Part shown: positions 1 to 11,413 of the stretch, one piece after another
How the letters are laid out: every line of letters begins with the position of its first letter
Position numbering within the stretch: position 1 is the stretch's first letter
NCBI GenBank assembly: GCA_003833135.1
Contig: QZLH01000230.1
Location: 60,078 to 124,077, forward strand
Origin: Oehlia diaphana
Lineage: Eukaryota; Glomeromycota; Glomeromycetes; Glomerales; Glomeraceae
Direction: 5' to 3'
DNA length: 64,000 nt
Notes under the pieces: model-generated
Told to the model about the DNA's origin: nothing
The model's database searches: none
What the model saw: only the letters and a program-made list of their open reading frames with translations
Translations under genes and position numbers: made by a program

Positions 1-416
1 AATTGACAAATTCGCCGGATGCAGCCAATTTCGGCCCTTTCAACGAATCAAAAAAAAACAATTTTGTCAAGATATTTTCCTTTTCAAAATCTGTTAAAAG
101 TTCGTTAAACTTGTTATAGGAAGAGTCCTCTTCCTTTAAAATTATAACGATCAGATTATTTACCGGAGCTGTATCTACGCAACCGGTTTATTTACCTTGC
201 AGTCATACCATTTATTCCCGTTAATCTAATAGGGAAATATAACAACATTCTTTTACATCGCCTTACTTGATCTATATAGTTTTTTGAGCCTGTTCAAATT
301 GCTTTTCTACAATTTCCATATTACTTGTCCTGGCGACATTTTCTAAAAAACCGACGTGTCTATAGACAAATCGTTCTTTTTTTTGCAATTTGAACTTAAC
401 ATATAAGTGTCAACGA
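1..416. other. 5' flank, no gene seen
   Basis: No convincing exon is visible on either strand. It is AT-rich sequence upstream of the NIPA-like gene that starts at 417 and presumably holds its promoter and 5' UTR. A gene starting outside the window cannot be excluded. Confidence 0.4.
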
Positions 417-1890
417 ATGAGCATAAACGATAAATACATTGGGTTGACGTTAGCCGTCGCCTCCAGTCTGCTGATTGGCACGTCTTTTATTATAACAAAA
501 AAGGGACTAATAGATGCAAACGATAGACATGGTAGTTTTTAAAGATATTTTTCTTTCCAAAAATTGTTTTATATGCTATAAGTGTTTTGAAATTTTTTTA
601 TTTACCTTTAGGGTTCGCTGGTGATGATCATAGTTATTTAAAAAACCCAATTTGGTGGTTAGGAATGGCAACAAGTAGGTTCATTTGACTATATTATATT
701 TTAAGAATAGAAATAATATATAAACGAAACAATTAATTTTAATTAAATAGTGGTTTTTGGAGAATTGTTAAATTTTGCGGCATACTCCTTTGCGCCTGCC
801 ATACTTGTAACACCGCTTGGTGCTCTTAGTGTTTTGATTGGGTAAGTGTAGAAAGTTGAGTACTTTCATATACATATGATCGATATCTTAATTAAAAATT
901 TTATATAATAGAGCTGTTTTGGCATCATTCTTTCTTAAAGAGAGTCTTGGGCGGATAGGAACAGTTGGTTGTGGGTTATGTTTAATCGGATCTATTATGA
1001 TAGTGCTTCACTCACCTGAAGATAAAGAAATTAAAACTGTCGACCAAATTTTACAATTTGCCCTTAAACCTGGTATGTCAACTATTTTTTATTTTTTAAT
1101 TAATTAAATATATTTTTTTTCGAACAACTTAATTAAATTTTTCTTTTCTTAAAAAAAAAAACTATATAGGATTTTTAATTTATATTGTAATAGTCGGTTG
1201 TTATACGGTTTTTGCTATATATCATATTGTACCTAAATATGGCAGAAAAGATCCCTTGGTGTATCTTTCAATTTGTTCATTAGTTGGATCAATATCAGTG
1301 ATGTCTTGTAAAGGATTTGGCATTGCATTAAAGCTCACTTTTGCAGGCAATAATCAATTAACTCATCCATCAACGTATGTGTTTATCATCATATCTACTC
1401 TTTGCATATTAATACAAATGAATTATTTTAACAAAGCTTTAGATCAATTTGAAACTAATATGTAAGTAATAATTCATAATGTTTTAAAAAGTTTACATAG
1501 GAACTAAGTAATTTATCTACTTTTTCTTCTTTTTCTCTCGTTAGAGTAAATCCTATATATTACGTATTTTTTACAACATCAACGATTTTCGCATCAGTTC
1601 TTCTTTTTCGAGGATTTAATACAGAGAGTATGAATGTTGTTAGCTTATTTTGTGGATTCCTTACAATATTTGCGGGAGTATACTTATTAAATACAGCAAA
1701 AAATGATGGACTTAGATCAATGCAAACTGGAACTGGGATTTTAAGATCATCAATATCGGGAGAAGGACGCGATTCTTTAATGAGAACGAGAGATGCGACT
1801 TTATTTAATGCTTTTGATGAAGAAAATCGCTTAGAAAACTTAGGATTAACACAATTAAATGATGACTCAACAGATTCCGAAGAAGACTGA
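417..1890 (+). CDS. NIPA-family magnesium transporter
   Basis: Six exons (417-531, 612-674, 751-841, 912-1072, 1170-1461, 1545-1890) sum to 1068 nt, or 355 residues plus stop. The family is recognised from conserved stretches across the exons: a first membrane helix with GTSFIITKKGL, then YLKNPIWWLGM, GELLNFAAYSFAPAILVTP, GALSVLIGAVLASFFLKE, and IVNPIYYVFFTT near the end. These are typical of NIPA (DUF803) proteins, multi-pass membrane carriers that move Mg2+ and are related to the drug/metabolite transporter superfamily. The hydrophilic tail of about 70 residues is rich in Ser, Arg and acidic residues and ends in an acidic cluster. All introns are short GT-AG introns. The start is the first ATG in frame with the conserved N-terminal helix. 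The substrate is inferred from the family, not shown here. Confidence 0.9.
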
Positions 1891-2309
1891 GAACAATAAG
1901 GACAATTATAAGATTTTAATGATATATACTATTATAATTTTTCACACTTAGTAAGTTAAGAATATCAATAATTGCAGGGTAATTTAACACTCCCTTTTGT
2001 TGTACAGTTATTCTTGTAAAAGTATAAAGTGATTATTGCTAATTCATAGATGATTTTAATAATATTTATAATATTTTAATCTTTGATCACACAAAGTTAA
2101 TTATCGTAATTATCGTACGTGTTTGAGATCGGCGGTTGCACGAATACATATGCATCGTATTTAGAAATTAGTATAATTGAAATAATGAAATAATTGAAAT
2201 TAAGATATTTTTAGATCATTATAATTAATTTAGTTGTAAATAGATGATATTCTTGGCAGCCTCTACATTAAAATACATGGCTCTACGATAAACAAATAAA
2301 AAAACCAAA
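1891..2309. other. Intergenic spacer
   Basis: AT-rich spacer between two genes in the same orientation, about 420 bp. It should hold the 3' UTR of the NIPA gene and the promoter of the ERD1-like gene. No ORF, tRNA or repeat was recognised. Confidence 0.5.
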
Positions 2310-3717
2310 ATGTCCACCATAGAGTGGAACTTTTCAAATACTTTTCCTTTGCCTTATCGTGTGCTCATTATTTCCGTAATAGGCCTTTGGGCATGGGGTT
2401 CTAATTTGCAAATACTTACTTGGCTTTCTATAGACGTTCCACATCTTTTAGATAAAAATAATAATACCCCTTCTTCTCATAAAGCCATTTATAATTTAGC
2501 ATTCATATTTACGTCTTGGATTGGGTTAAATTTAGTTATCTTTTGGCAAGTAACTGGTGGTGTTGAAACAGAAATAATAGAATGGACTTCAATTCCTTTA
2601 GTTTGTTATGTTATCGTTTTTGCCATCATAATATGTCCCTTCAATTGTTGTAGGAAAAAAGAAAGAATGAGATTTTTGCGGTCAGTTAACGCTTCCAATT
2701 GTTTTAAAAAATCTTTATATACTTAATTTTCTAACATTATTCTCAAATAGGTGTATTCGAAGAATTGTGTTTTCTTTTAGTAGCGATATACCTCTTGCGG
2801 ACGTAATAATGGCAGATATTTTAACTAGTTTTGCCAAAGTTTTTGGCGATTTATATGCCACAGGACGTATTTTATTACATTGTGATGAAGTTTATGTAGG
2901 AAATAGAGGTTGGAATTATATAATAGCTCCTTTGTTTACTAGGTAATTAAATTTATGCCACGCTCTGTTTACACGTAACGTAATTTATAGCTGATATTTT
3001 ACACTCTTTTGAAAATTTTGAAAAGCATTCCATACGTTATTAGGTTTAAGCAGTGTATGACAGAATATATCGGATCTAATCGTAACGACAAACGTCATTT
3101 ATTTAATGCTTTTAAATACGCTTCAGCATTTCCCGTCATATTATTTTCAGTATTACAAAAATGGTATAAATATGAAGCTCTTACAGCTCAATCAATTGTA
3201 TGGGTTTCTCATTCCACTTTATTTAGATTATGGTAAATATATAATTTTTGGTTTGGTTAATATTTCCTACTTAATTTGATTAAATTTAAAGATATATTTT
3301 AATATTATTAGGATAATATCAGTAGCTTTTAATTCTATGTATTCTTTTTACTGGGATGTTGTAATGGATTGGAAACTAGATTTCTTTTCACCAGCATATC
3401 CAGGCACTTTAATACCTGGTTTACAACTTCGATCGAATTTGCACTTCAATGAAAGTTTTATATATTATGTAGCAATATTTATAGATTTTTTACTTAGATT
3501 TACGTGGTCTTTGAAACTATCATCTCATTTACATATTATACATCAATTGGAAGGTGGTGTTTTTTTAATGGAACTCTTAGAGGTTATGCGACGTTGGTTA
3601 TGGATTTTTTTTAGATTGGAAAGTGCTCATGTAGAAAAATTCGATAAAAAAGGCGGTGCTTACAGTATAGTAGAACTTAGAGATCATAATTCATCTGACA
3701 TAGAGTTAAAAGAATGA
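2310..3717 (+). CDS. ERD1: EXS-domain protein, ERD1-like
   Basis: Four exons (2310-2680, 2751-2942, 3026-3232, 3312-3717) sum to 1176 nt, or 391 residues. The protein is multi-pass and carries the EXS domain signature: a GDLYATGRI segment, IPYVIRFKQCMTEY, HLFNAFKYASAFPVI, then YSFYWDVVMDWKLDFF and a C-terminal RRWLWIFFRLE block. EXS proteins include yeast Erd1, which works in the Golgi in retention of lumenal ER proteins and Golgi glycosyltransferases and in phosphate recycling, and the XPR1/Syg1 phosphate exporters. There is no N-terminal SPX domain and the length matches Erd1, so I prefer Erd1 over Syg1. The N-terminal WAWGSNL motif in the first helix also fits Erd1-like proteins. Confidence 0.82.
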
Positions 3718-4536
3718 ACTTTTTCTTCATAAGGGTCTTTAACCGGACAATATGAAAATTAGAGTATTTAAAAGTATTTTAATGTATAATCATTAATATT
3801 ATATAAGTTATTTATAATACGGAAAAAAATACGTAAAACTATCACATTAACTGCATAATCCTTCGAAAGTCACAAATATATTTAGAAACAATAAAATTCA
3901 AAATAAATCAACTATTACTAAATATTTCATTTTTTATTTTATTTTTTTTTTTTAAAAAAAAAAGAAATATTCTTGCACGAGTACAATAAATATATAAAAA
4001 TAAACATTGCCTGTATTAAGTTCCTATCTTAAAAAAAAAATAAAATAAATTTCTACACAAAATCAATCAAAAATTATTAACATTCGTCCGCTAAAATCAA
4101 TTACACAAATAAATGAACAAAATGAACTTACATTGATTCTTAGTTAATTCAAACTGTGCTGGTTCTTTAATGTTTAAAAAAAAAAACTCGGAAATTTACA
4201 GAAATCTCTGGAAAGATTAAAAAATATTTTTTAATAATTGCATAACGTTTTTTCAAATTGAAATTCTGATAGTGTGCAGGAAAAGTAACCATTTACACAA
4301 ATAATCTATCATCGATTCTCCAGTTTTCATACACACGGTAAATCAAAGTTCCTAGAATCAAGTATTAAGTAAGTATATAGGTTATAACAGGAAAGAAAAG
4401 GGTTATAAACTTTCGAAAATTTTTTTTTTTTAGCATAGAAAATAAAAAACCAAAAGAACAAACAAACAAAAAAAAAATATTGTGTAATTGAAAAAAAAAG
4501 AAAGAAAAAGAAGATAAATGTCTGAGTCATAGAATC
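3718..4536. other. Convergent intergenic region
   Basis: The ERD1-like gene (+) and the RNPS1-like gene (-) converge here. The sequence is A/T homopolymer-rich, as expected for two 3' UTRs and polyadenylation regions. The only open stretch is low-complexity poly-Phe/Lys sequence and is not a gene. Confidence 0.5.
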
Positions 4537-5600
4537 TCAATAACGACTACGGCTTCTGCTTCGACTGCGGCTTCTCGATCGGCTTCTTGGTGAGTAACTT
4601 CTACTTCGACTTCTGGAATAGGGTGATCTTGATCTACTCCGTGAACTATACGAACTGTATGAATATGAACGCCTTCGACGAATTGGTGTTCTTGATCTGG
4701 ATCTTGAATAGCGACGCAATGGAGATCTGCCCCGAGCGCGATAACTACTCGCCATAAAACGGCGTGGAGGTGATGAATTAAATCTTCCACCTAAGAAAAT
4801 TAGAAATATTTCTAGAAATGAGATCTATTAACCATACATCAATATTTTACTTATTACAATACCTCTGCGTCTAGGTGGTAATGGAGAAAGCGGCCGACGA
4901 GGCACGAATGTACAAGACAATGATGAGCCGTCCAGTTGACCCTTATACAAAGGAAAAAAAAATTAAATAAATAAATAATTCAGAAATGTTAATTAATGCA
5001 TTTGTTCTTTGTAATTAAGTCCATACGTACTCCATCCATATAACTAATAGCTCTTTCTGCTTCAGCCCTAGTTTCATAATCAATATAAGCTATTCCTTTG
5101 TTCGTTTGCCCTATAAGTAAAGATCGTAAAAAAAGATTAGGTTAAAAATCAATCATGTACGAAAAAGATAAATTATAATACTTGCATTTATCATCAAGAG
5201 CCATTTCCACACGATGAATTCGTCCAAATGCACCAAATATTTCTTGTAAATGTGCATCTGTAACATTTTTTGTCAACTTATTGACCATAATCTTCGTAGG
5301 AAGTGGAGATAAAGAACGTCGTCTGCGTGAATAAGGTGAACGGGAACGACTACGTGAGTACGATAAAGAGCGCGATCGACTTCTAGAGTAGGATCGTGAC
5401 CGGCTTCTTGAGGAATAAGAAGAATAAGAACGACTTCTAGAACGCGATCCTGAAAGCGAGCGTGGATTGCGAGAACGGCTCCGAGAACGGGATCGACTTC
5501 CTGCTTGTGAATTTATTCTGGTCCTATTGTTAAGACCAGCAATAAGTTATTAGTAAGGTATCCAGCCGGTATTAGTTATGCAAGCGAAGAGTACTCACAT
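4537..5600 (-). CDS. RNPS1: RNPS1-like SR/RRM splicing factor
   Basis: Five coding exons on the minus strand (5600-5599, 5523-5186, 5110-5031, 4941-4863, 4790-4537) sum to 753 nt, or 250 residues. Layout: an N-terminal RS-rich region, one RRM beginning with VNKLTKNVTDAHLQEIFG and containing GIAYIDYE (RNP1-like) and AISYMDGGQLDG, a proline/arginine linker (PRRPLSPLPPRRRG), and a C-terminal RS tail. The RRM and the following linker match RNPS1, a component of the ASAP/PSAP and exon-junction complexes that modulates splicing. Two oddities affect the model. The start codon is split, AT in the first coding exon and G in the next. The intron inside the RRM (from 5185) has a GC donor (gcaagt). Frame arithmetic supports both. 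No other ATG occurs in the first exon sequence upstream. Confidence 0.85.
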
Positions 5601-6000
5601 TTAACTTTATCAAGTCAAACAAAACGAGAAAATATGGACCATTTAATTTTTAATCTCTTATTTTACGTATCTTAAGTTTTACTGCGCCTTGTGGATAGAT
5701 AAATCACATGATTTACATTTTGTAATTACGTAATTCCCTGGCGAGTGATTAGCTGAGTTTATAAATGATCGTTTACTTATTTCCCGGCCTCATATAGGTA
5801 CAGGAGATTACTAATTTTAATTTTAATATTTAGTGACACGCTCCAGGGGATTACCATTTATTTCATGGGAAGGGGAACATTAGGAGTTTTTTCCCCGAAG
5901 GGAAAAAACCCCAATTCCCCATGAAATAAATAATATTAATTATACATAAGTTTACGTTATTAAATAGCTTCATTTAGTATTCATATAAATTTATCAATTA
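5601..6000. other. Intergenic region with hairpin
   Basis: This spacer lies between the 5' end of the RNPS1-like gene and the 3' end of the OS-9 gene. It contains the imperfect palindrome described separately at 5856-5931 and otherwise no recognisable feature. Confidence 0.5.
5856..5931. repeat. Long imperfect palindrome
   Basis: The left arm begins ATTTATTTCATGGG and the right arm ends CCCATGAAATAAAT, giving 14 paired bases at the outside. The inner part pairs again through TTTTTTCCCC and GGGAAAAAAC around a short GAAG loop. The element is far GC-richer than its surroundings. It may be a small foldback element or a strong hairpin. No flanking duplication was clear. Confidence 0.6.
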
Positions 6001-7782
6001 TTAATTATTTTTTTCTTTTTTTTTATCATTTTTACTATTATCTAAATTAACACTTTTTTCATCTTCGTAGTCCATTTCATAAATTAAACTTAATTTTGCT
6101 TGATGACTTTGGTAATTATCTGACCTTTTCTTTTTGATAGGCTTATTAGAATGAAATTTAATATTTTGCGCTAATAAGCTTTCCAAAACACTTTTATAAT
6201 CCGTGTAACTAGGCTCGTTTTTTTCATTATTCGTTTTTCCATCAACTACTGCCAATTGTCCATTTTCATCCATAAGATAAATCTGGATTGGTTTTTCTCT
6301 GCCATCGTTATCACTCTCAATTACTCCATCTTTTTGCTTCTTTAAATTTTCAGCGACCTGTGAGATAAAATCAAACAATTTATCCGTTTGAGTTTCTTGC
6401 CCCGAAAAATCTCGGATATCAACTTTTTGTTCATCATCATGTTGATTATCATCTTTTTCTGTGCTAATAAATGATAAAAAGGTTATCATAACATTACATT
6501 TTATACCTCAGAATTAGGTGGAACACTACCTCATTTTTTTTTCATTCTCTCCACTTTCTAAACTTTTTCGTTCTTTATCCATATACTGTGCGAATTTTTC
6601 ATCCGAAATAACTCGCCTACATTCAATATGATTAATTTTATTTAAAGTTTTACTAAGAAATGCCGGATCATTGCATAATTTTGGCGTATTTATAACCACG
6701 AGATAATGGCAAGTAAACTTTTCTGTAACGACCGCAATCATATCATTTTGTTGTTGACTGCAATGGAACTAAATTCATTTGATATTAATTAAAAAGTAAT
6801 CCTCTAAATACATATTGTTCCGTAGTTAATAAATGTACCTGAATTTCAACCCTACGGGGTTTTCCTGTTAGATCGCATTTTGTACCATCACTCCATCTTT
6901 GCACCAAGTATTTTTTGCCACCAACAGCTTGTAAATCTGTCCCTAATTGCTGTTGTTGACTCTTTGAACCCTTTTTGTCCTTATAAGAAGACGGCAAAGT
7001 TGCATGACGAGGATCATATCTTCCTAAAAAATATGAATTCACTGATTTATCCTCAATAGGTTTCATATTAGGTTGGATGGTTTGAGTATGGAATTGTTTA
7101 ACATGACTAAAAAAAATTATATTAGTTATGATTCGTAGGTGTTAGCAAAAAAATTAATTAGATATCCATTTACCTTAGATGACAGTATTCATATGTCCAC
7201 CATCCATGATACTAAATAATTTAATCAGAAATTCAATATCAACAATAATTCCTTTTTTTTAATAGGAATCATTTGCAAACTTACATAATAAAGACAATTA
7301 TCTTGTAATGGCTCTAATGATGCTAAACCTTTTTTCATAAGATCAACATCTTTATTATCTTCAGGTGCCTCTTCAATCGAAGTTTGATTAACAACATAAG
7401 GTATCTGGCAAACATATGGTTGTCCAGTTGCTGTACGCATTATAACTGAAGTTAACTTTGATTCTACATTATCTTCTGAACTTGTTTGTGATAGTGTAGG
7501 AACTCGACTAGTTTCCTGTAAAAATGACGATTTATTAAAAGTTCTTTATTTGTTAAAATATGGCAAATGAATATCTACCGTGTGTACATCATCAAACGCA
7601 AATTTTTCTAAACTACTATTTGGGATTGATTGATTCTCATATATAATCACTTTATACTGTGGATGTGCTAATAAATCTTCGTAAACCCATGAAATCGAAA
7701 AAGCTTTTGTGAAATGCTCTGTTGTAAAACATAAAAATATTAAAACTAAACCAATAACAAAGTCATGTATTGAGTAAAACAT
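6001..7782 (-). CDS. YOS9: OS-9/Yos9-type ER lectin
   Basis: Six exons (7782-7579, 7515-7285, 7211-7174, 7106-6839, 6768-6530, 6463-6001) sum to 1443 nt, or 480 residues. An N-terminal hydrophobic signal segment (LVLIFLCFTTEHF) is followed by the mannose-6-phosphate receptor homology (PRKCSH) domain: YVCQIP, then YHGWWTYEYCHLSHVKQFH spanning a 38 nt exon, a WSDGTKCDLTGKPRRVEIQ segment, and HYLVVINTPKLC. This is the Yos9/OS-9 layout, in which the lectin reads trimmed N-glycans on misfolded proteins and hands them to the HRD1 ligase for ER-associated degradation. The C-terminal third is hydrophilic and Lys/Asp/Glu-rich. The tail ends in lysines and asparagines and shows no HDEL signal. Confidence 0.88.
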
Positions 7783-7979
7783 GGCAGTTATTTAATTTTG
7801 TCGAGTTTGTAAAAATTTTTCAAAATTGATATACGTATAACGTGGCTAATTTATTAAATTATAAATGAATGCTTATGTAATATAATAAATGATTATCACA
7901 CATAATTATACAAAGTTTTACATACATTCTGAAACATTTTTTAATTGATTCGCCCTAATATACAATTTACAAACTATTT

Positions 7980-9633
7980 TTAGTTTTTAGCTTGACAGCA
8001 TACTATATCTGCTTTAGAACTATCCAAATCGTTAGAAAGTATTGCATTTGTCTTACTACAAGAACAAAAATTCCCAATCAAGTCCGTAACTTCTTCATTT
8101 ATCTTTTCCACTTCATGTTTTAACACAGAAGACATTTTAGTATGATCGCGATATTGTTCCAATTCAATTACTAACTCAGTAGACAAACTCGTGAATAAAT
8201 TGGTGGGAAATGAAAGAAGGAAGAGGGTAGCAAAGGAGATCTGAGTTTCGTTGTACTGATTTGGAGGCGGCGATTGCTTCTTAAACACTGATTTAACAAT
8301 TGAATATAAAGGAGACATAATGATATCGTTAAGTAAAGTGCTAAGGTATTGTTCTCCAGATTCCGGATTCCCTTCAGAACTGGACTTATCTACATCAGTT
8401 TGCATGGAATTATGTAGTGACATAATAAACGGATCATTTAAAATCACTTTTACCACCTCCTCTAAAGTTTTCGGCCTTTCGGTAATTAATCTGTCAGGAA
8501 GATCCTTACAGAAAGTTTTTCCGAGAGTAGTCCAGTTTACTATTGCATCTTGAGACAATTTACAGAGAGAAATGGGTTTTTGGGGTTCATACGAAGAAAG
8601 GAGAAAATAACCTCGTGGCAAGTTAGTCTCCTTATCCAATGGGAGCATAGCTTCGTATAATAAATCAGCAGAAGCAAAGTACGATGGATATTTGAATCTA
8701 TTAAAAAAAGAGGAAAGAAATGGGTTCAAAGTATAATATATTTCAAAAAAAAATTAAATTGTTTTACCTAGCAGTATCTAATACAAGAGCCATATTTTGT
8801 TCATGATTATATGCTCCAATTGGCGAAAAGTGACCATCGCCAGTTTGTTGCAGGGCTTGCCTTGAAAAAGAGATTATCATAAAAATATCGGAACGAGAAC
8901 AAACGGCCTTTAAATCAGAAATAAATTCTTCTTTTGACACTTTATTAGCGCGTTTAGCAACAGTGTAACAGTGACATCTTGCTAAACATGCAAATTGATC
9001 AAAAGTAACTCCAGATTTTTTCACTTCTTCGATTTCAGCACAGCAATTTAAAAGCTCATCATACCACCATCGCCAAGGACCTTTCCATACCGGAGCACCT
9101 GTGACTTGTAATGCATTAAGAACTATTGATAAAGAACTTAAACCACAATAAGCTGGTTCCATCTGATGTGAAAAACAACTAGACAAGTTAAAATAACCCT
9201 CGGCATAACCTTCATTAAGCGCTTGTTTAAAAAGTTCCTTGCCAGAAGGTGAGGCGAAATTGATCAAGTGATCAGGTAATTTACGGCCCTGAAAAGTGAT
9301 TTGCGGAGGAGGTGGTTGCGGATTTTCCTTTGATTTTAGTGAAGTTATAGGTAACGAAGTTTGAGAAGTTGTTATTGAAGCAAATGAAGAGGAAAGTTGT
9401 CTACTTTTAGAAACGTAATTGCGTGAAAAAGATGGAGAAATAAATACAACAGATGAAAAAATAGTCTGAGATCGTACAAATGATTTTGCAACTTTTTTTG
9501 TAAACATTTCAGCAAAGTTTCCTTCAAAGACTAAGCTCCGTAAACGACAATTAATTTCTTCGGGTCGTATTTTGTACAGCTTACCCAAGTTTATCGCAAA
9601 CAATGCAAAGTAAAATATTTGTTCAAATGACAC
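7980..9633 (-). CDS. PCS1: Phytochelatin synthase
   Basis: Two exons (9633-8768, 8697-7980) sum to 1584 nt, or 527 residues. It is a gamma-glutamylcysteine dipeptidyl transpeptidase that makes phytochelatins from glutathione when bound to heavy metals. The conserved N-terminal catalytic domain starts near residue 118 (KLPDHLINFASPSGKELF). The papain-like triad is visible: Cys163 in EPAYCGLSSL, His268 in GDGHFSPIGAY and Asp286 in ALVLDTAR, with spacing 105 and 123, close to plant enzymes. WKGPWRWW is also diagnostic. The C-terminal region is variable, with CSCS and CC near the end, as usual for metal-sensing tails. The 117-residue N-terminal extension is Ser/basic-rich after Met43, so a later start (Met43) or organelle targeting is possible. 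The gene is divergent from TTI2, with 127 bp between starts. Confidence 0.95.
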
Positions 9634-9760
9634 GGATCAGTGTCGGATCAGCGGATAACTTTTCGGATCTGATAAAAAGTTATCAGATTTTATTGCTATA
9701 TTTGTTTGGGGTTTTTTTTGGCTTTATTAATTGGGTACCTCAATAGTTAACTATTGAAAA
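9634..9760. promoter_or_regulatory. Shared divergent promoter region
   Basis: Only 127 bp separate the start codons of phytochelatin synthase (-) and the TTI2 gene (+), so both promoters and 5' UTRs must share or overlap this interval. It contains a short repeat of ggatc-type words (gtgtcggatcagcgga). No metal-response element could be identified with confidence. Confidence 0.4.
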
Positions 9761-11363
9761 ATGTCAAGTATTAAAAGTGAACTAGTTAAATTACTTGATA
9801 GATTAAGAGTTCCAACTTATTTATCATTTGTTGATAGATATGCAACAGGTGTTGTCTTTGTTATTTACCTTTTATCTTTAAAATAAATTGTATTAAATTA
9901 TGTATGCACTTTTTAATATTTAAAGATACTGATATATCGAGACTAGCGAATACATTTAAAATTCAAGCTGAATTGGCGTTAAAAGAATTACAAACTTTAA
10001 TCCAGAATGCCACAGATAACAAACTAGATGATGAAGAAATAATACAAATAATTATAACATGTGCAACGTTTATAGAAGAATCATGGACAAATTCTGATTT
10101 AAATAAAAGTGCAATTGGTAAAGTTGCTTTTTCGAAAAAAAATTTTTTTTTTTTATATATTAAACGTAGGAATACTTTTTTTAAGCAACAATCAACTCGT
10201 TGATTACCTTGCAACCAAAGCGGTTTCCGACTGTTACACGAATGATTCGAATATTTTCCTCTGAAATACTCGAAAAATATGTAAAACCAGTATTTCTAAA
10301 GCATACTCCTGTGAATGTTGAAAAGAGAAGTGGAAAATTAATAAAACAACCTGTTGATTTTGATATTGGGAATGAATCATGGAGAGGAGAAATAGCAAAA
10401 GGATCTAATATTTTACGGTGGTGCATCTTACATCTGAAAGTAAGTGATTTTAATTTTATTTAGAGAAATAAATTAATTGACGTCTAAAAAAAATGATTGA
10501 TACCATTGAAAGAACACAGAGATTGAGAAGACCATTGGACTTATTATTCCTCCAACTTTATCACTTATTGATGATTATAATGTGAATTTCAAGACTCGAG
10601 GTGTCTCTATACTGGACTATTTATTAAAAGAATTAACCCCTGACATTATACAACGAACAGGATTAGGTGAAGTTTTTCACGAAGCATTAAGTAGATGTTT
10701 AACTTATCAAAATGAGGAATCTCATGTTTCATTATTACGTCAAAGCTTTTCTGCTATAATTTCATTAATCTCCTTAATCGAAAAACCAAATTCTGAAGCG
10801 CGTTTTATTAAATATGAACAAATATTATCCAATAATGTTGTAAGAGGTTTCATATTTTCAGGTGACAAAATTGTAATTCGTATAGTATTATTAGAACAAA
10901 TCCCTAATCTAAGTCAAGAACTAGGTATAGTTATGGTTAAATATTTAGGAGAATTAATACAAATGATATGTGACTCTTTGCAAGTAACCTTTGAGTTTAC
11001 AAATAAAGAGCAAATCATAGGATTACATTATGCAGCGGCAAAAGGTTTAGAAAAGGTTATTAGTACATGCTGGCCCAGGTATGTAGTATGTTCATCTTTT
11101 CATGTGAACGTTTATTTCTGTTAACTATATATTCTATGTACATAAGAATACCACAATACAAGGGTCGTATATTGAAATCAGTGGCAACATCATGGTATCA
11201 AGTGATGCGTGTTGAAGTTAATAATAACATGTTAAAAAAGTCACTATGCAACATATGTCAACTCTTAAAATTGGTATGCGCACAAAATAACGTGAACATA
11301 AAAAAAGATATTCAAGCTTTATTAGAATTAGATAGCGAAATGTTTGAACCTTTATTAAATTAA
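9761..11363 (+). CDS. TTI2: TELO2-interacting protein 2 (Tti2)-like
   Basis: Five exons (9761-9848, 9926-10117, 10186-10439, 10522-11078, 11147-11363) sum to 1308 nt, or 435 residues. It is a helical, HEAT-like protein. The best family signature is IIPPTLSLIDDYNVNFKT, then RGVSILDYLL and RTGLGEVFHEALSRCLTY, with CWPRIPQYKGRIL near the end, which I match to the Tti2 family. Tti2 with Tel2 and Tti1 forms the TTT complex, an Hsp90 co-chaperone that stabilises PIKK kinases such as TOR and ATM. The exon 3 acceptor is at 10185. The nearer AG at 10169 would lead into a stop, and the chosen one restores frame without a frameshift. The assignment rests on family memory only. Confidence 0.72.
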
Positions 11364-11413
11364 TTAATTCTATTGTGATTTTTAATTATTAAAGTATTAT
11401 ATATAATAAACGA

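Noticed and set aside
4527..4790. Overlapping ORF in the last RNPS1 exon (IHHLHAVLWRVV and so on)
   Set aside because: It is the alternate frame of the RS-tail exon; the RS frame continues the RRM across correct splice sites.
8320..8553. Plus-strand ORF inside phytochelatin synthase
   Set aside because: Antisense shadow of a well-supported exon.
10170..10250. Apparent frameshift in the TTI2-like gene
   Set aside because: Using the AG at 10184-10185 instead of 10168-10169 as acceptor removes the stop, and exon lengths then sum to a multiple of three.
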